From assembly GCA_002424865.1 (NCBI GenBank), contig DILC01000001.1, positions 29,269 through 37,245 of the forward strand: a stretch of DNA of 7,977 nucleotides. The letters run 5' to 3'. Below are positions 6,902 through 7,977 of this stretch, piece by piece. Under the pieces are notes generated by a model. The model worked only from the letters and a program-made list of their open reading frames with translations. It was not told the origin of the DNA and ran no database searches. Within the stretch, counting starts at the first letter, position 1, and the number at the start of each line of letters is the position of its first letter. Source of the DNA: Rhodocyclaceae bacterium UBA5602. Its GTDB lineage: Bacteria > Pseudomonadota > Gammaproteobacteria > Burkholderiales > Rhodocyclaceae. Made by a program: the position numbers and the translations under genes.

Positions 6902-7071
6902 AGTGATCCTGATGGTGATCCTGATAGGAAAGCCCAGCCCGCAACCCAACGAGAGAGGCGAAGGCGAAAAAGAAGGCGCTTATAATACCTGATCTTTGTT
7001 ATTGACTTGACAGCTTTAACTCATCCAGCGCCCAATCCCGTGTTTAAACCTAATTATCAAGCCTGCCCACT
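6902..7071. promoter_or_regulatory. Divergent control region between mreB and gatC
   Basis: This 170-bp gap separates the two head-to-head operons and must hold the promoters of both unless they lie inside the genes. At 6981-6986 the plus strand reads TATAAT, a perfect -10 box for gatC, and at 6987-6982 the minus strand reads TATTAT, a near-consensus -10 for mreB. Neither has a convincing -35 box at 16-18 bp. TTGACT (7002-7007) and TTGACA (7007-7012) occur on the plus strand but have no matching -10 downstream. A purine-rich stretch with repeated aaggcg lies at 6951-6980. Promoter assignment is tentative. Confidence 0.35.
6903..6926 (-). repeat. Tandem 12-bp duplication over the mreB ribosome binding site
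   Basis: On the plus strand gtgatcctgatg (6903-6914) is followed directly by gtgatcctgata (6915-6926), differing only in the last base. Read on the mreB strand this gives ATCAGGATCAC twice, so the AGGA Shine-Dalgarno core occurs at two places 12 nt apart. Only the copy nearer the ATG (5-nt spacing) is at a normal distance. The other may be a by-product of replication slippage or a second ribosome docking site. Confidence 0.75.
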
Positions 7072-7359
7072 ATGTCTTTGAATCAAGAAGAGGTCGCCCG
7101 CATTGCACGGCTCGCCCGCATTGAACTCTCGCCCACTGAATCGCTCTCCACAGAAACCCAGCTCAATGGCATTCTGGGTTTTATCGAAAGTTTGCAGGCC
7201 GTCGATACCACTGGCATTGAACCCATGTCCCACGCGGTGGATGTTGTGCAACGCCTGCGGCCTGACGTGGTGAGTGAAACCGATCGCCGCGCCGATTTTC
7301 AAGCGGTAGCGCCTGACGTTGAAAACGGCTTGTATTTAGTCCCCAAAGTGATCGAATAA
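7072..7359 (+). CDS. gatC: GatC, subunit C of Asp/Glu-tRNA amidotransferase
   Basis: GatC is the small subunit that wraps around and stabilises the GatA-GatB pair in the cytoplasmic enzyme that converts Asp-tRNA(Asn) and/or Glu-tRNA(Gln) to Asn-tRNA and Gln-tRNA. The 95-residue protein has the usual length and features: N-terminal helix VARIARLARIELSPTE (8-23), LNGILGFIESLQAVDTTGIEP (31-51), a central VVQRLRPDVV segment, and the C-terminal FQAVAPDVENGLYLVPKVIE stretch that ends most family members. The ATG has no clear Shine-Dalgarno. The TAA stop lies inside a perfect 12-bp tandem duplication, so a second in-frame TAA follows four codons later. gatA follows after 81 bp. Confidence 0.95.
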   Translation: MSLNQEEVARIARLARIELSPTESLSTETQLNGILGFIESLQAVDTTGIEPMSHAVDVVQRLRPDVVSETDRRADFQAVAPDVENGLYLVPKVIE

Positions 7360-7378
7360 TCCACCCAATAATCCACCC
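7355..7378 (+). repeat. Perfect 12-bp tandem duplication across the gatC stop codon
   Basis: AATAATCCACCC occurs at 7355-7366 and again at 7367-7378. The first copy contains the gatC TAA stop (7357-7359). Since the unit is four codons long, the second copy gives another in-frame TAA at 7369-7371. The repeat is seen directly and is probably a slippage product. Confidence 0.85.
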
Positions 7379-7440
7379 TCTTGCCTTTAAACACCTGAAC
7401 TCATCCCTTGCGTGTGCCCATCGCGCGGACAAGCCAACAC

Positions 7441-7977
7441 ATGATCAATGCCTCTCTCAAACAACTCTCGACAGCGCTCGCGCAAAAGCAAATATCCTCG
7501 GTGGAATTAGCTACGCTATTTCTTGATCGCATTGCGCAACTGAATCCGGGCATTAACGCCTTCATCACCACCGACCGCGAAAAAACCCTGGTGCAGGCGC
7601 GGCAGGCGGATGACGCGCGGCAAGCGCTTGCAAAAGTCGGCGCTGGCGACACGGCGCCCAACCCATTGAGCGGCATTCCCCTCGCCCACAAGGACATCTT
7701 TTGCACGCAGGGCTGGCGAACCACTTGCGGCTCGAAGATGCTGGCCAATTTTGTCTCGCCTTACGATGCGCATGTGGTCGAACGCATGGCCGCCGCTGGC
7801 ATGGTCACGCTGGGCAAGCTCAATATGGACGAATTCGCCATGGGTTCGTCCAACGAAACTTCATATTTTGGCGCCGTCAAAAACCCGTGGGATCAATCGC
7901 GCGTGCCGGGCGGATCCTCCGGCGGTTCGGCGGCCGCCATTGCCGCACGGCTGGCGCCGGCCGCCACCGGTACGGAC
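7441..7977 (+). CDS. gatA: GatA, amidase subunit of Asp/Glu-tRNA amidotransferase (3' end outside window)
   Basis: GatA hydrolyses glutamine (or asparagine) and passes the ammonia to GatB for transamidation of mischarged tRNA. From the ATG at 7441 the frame is open for 179 codons to the window end. It shows the amidase-signature fold: GIPLAHKDIF with the catalytic Lys84, GKLNMDEFAMGSSNE (125-139), FGAVKNPWD (143-151), and PGGSSGGSAAA with the cis-Ser at 159. The spacing Lys84-Ser159 equals that of Lys79-Ser154 in Staphylococcus aureus GatA as I recall it. The nucleophilic Ser is then expected at residue 183, four codons beyond the last visible residue Asp179. Residues 64-74 (AKVGAGDTAPN) form a loop that seems a few residues longer than usual and coincide with a 27-bp sequence shared with rlpA. 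No clear Shine-Dalgarno precedes the ATG. Confidence 0.95.
   Translation, partial: MINASLKQLSTALAQKQISSVELATLFLDRIAQLNPGINAFITTDREKTLVQARQADDARQALAKVGAGDTAPNPLSGIPLAHKDIFCTQGWRTTCGSKMLANFVSPYDAHVVERMAAAGMVTLGKLNMDEFAMGSSNETSYFGAVKNPWDQSRVPGGSSGGSAAAIAARLAPAATGTD
7632..7658. repeat. 27-bp sequence also found in rlpA (copy in gatA)
   Basis: This copy matches 1171-1197 at 24 of 27 positions without gaps, the three differences being adjacent. Here it lies in the sense strand of gatA and encodes roughly KVGAGDTAP in a loop between the N-terminal helices and the catalytic Lys motif. The two genes are read in opposite directions, so shared protein function does not explain the match. Confidence 0.45.

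Noticed and set aside
6902..6949. A 16-residue N-terminal extension of MreB
   Set aside because: The extension translates the tandem repeat over the ribosome site, while the start at 6901 has a well-placed AGGA and gives the standard MreB N-terminus and length.
7002..7012. TTGACT/TTGACA as -35 boxes of a rightward gatC promoter
   Set aside because: No -10-like hexamer is found 16-18 bp downstream (the bases there are GC-rich), so the match alone is not enough.
1..7977. CRISPR array, tRNA or rRNA genes, defence or biosynthetic system
   Set aside because: No regularly spaced repeats, no cloverleaf-like sequence and no such protein families are visible; nearly all bases are accounted for by the genes listed.

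Overview
The window shows a core chromosomal segment of a proteobacterium, most likely a betaproteobacterium. The evidence is the gene order (gatC-gatA divergent from mreB-mreC-mreD-mrdA-rodA-rlpA), the MreB, MreC and MreD sequences, and moderate GC content with Gram-negative envelope proteins such as a lipobox-bearing RlpA. I cannot name a genus.

From left to right: positions 1-324 are the 3' end of an IS5-family insertion sequence, with the transposase C-terminus reading rightwards and a probable right terminal repeat. It ends only about 18 bp beyond the rlpA stop. Positions 343-6901 hold a six-gene leftward operon: rlpA (343-1302), rodA (1299-2405), mrdA/PBP2 (2402-4288 or 4306), mreD (4322-4843), mreC (4843-5751) and mreB (5858-6901). 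Positions 6902-7071 are a divergent control region. Positions 7072-7977 hold gatC and the 5' part of gatA, reading rightwards and cut by the window edge.

The leftward operon encodes nearly the whole rod-shape machine. MreB is the cytoplasmic filament, MreC and MreD are its membrane and periplasmic partners, RodA is the glycan polymerase and PBP2 is its transpeptidase partner. RlpA, a lipoprotein with a lytic transglycosylase domain and a SPOR domain, acts at the septum. The genes are tightly coupled by 4-bp and 1-bp overlaps. The only sizeable internal gap (106 bp, mreB to mreC) holds an inverted repeat that could set the mreB:mreCD ratio. GatC and GatA are subunits of the tRNA-dependent amidotransferase that makes Asn-tRNA and/or Gln-tRNA; gatB would be expected downstream.

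I found no new defence, biosynthetic or RNA system here. The points worth a second look are small. There is a 27-bp near-identical sequence shared by rlpA and gatA, two 12-bp tandem duplications at gene boundaries (one doubling the mreB ribosome binding site, one doubling the gatC stop codon), the mreB-mreC hairpin, face-to-face -10-like boxes in the divergent promoter region, and the IS insertion at the end of the operon. Several starts are better placed inside the longest open frame (mreB, mreC, mrdA), and rodA very likely starts at TTG.
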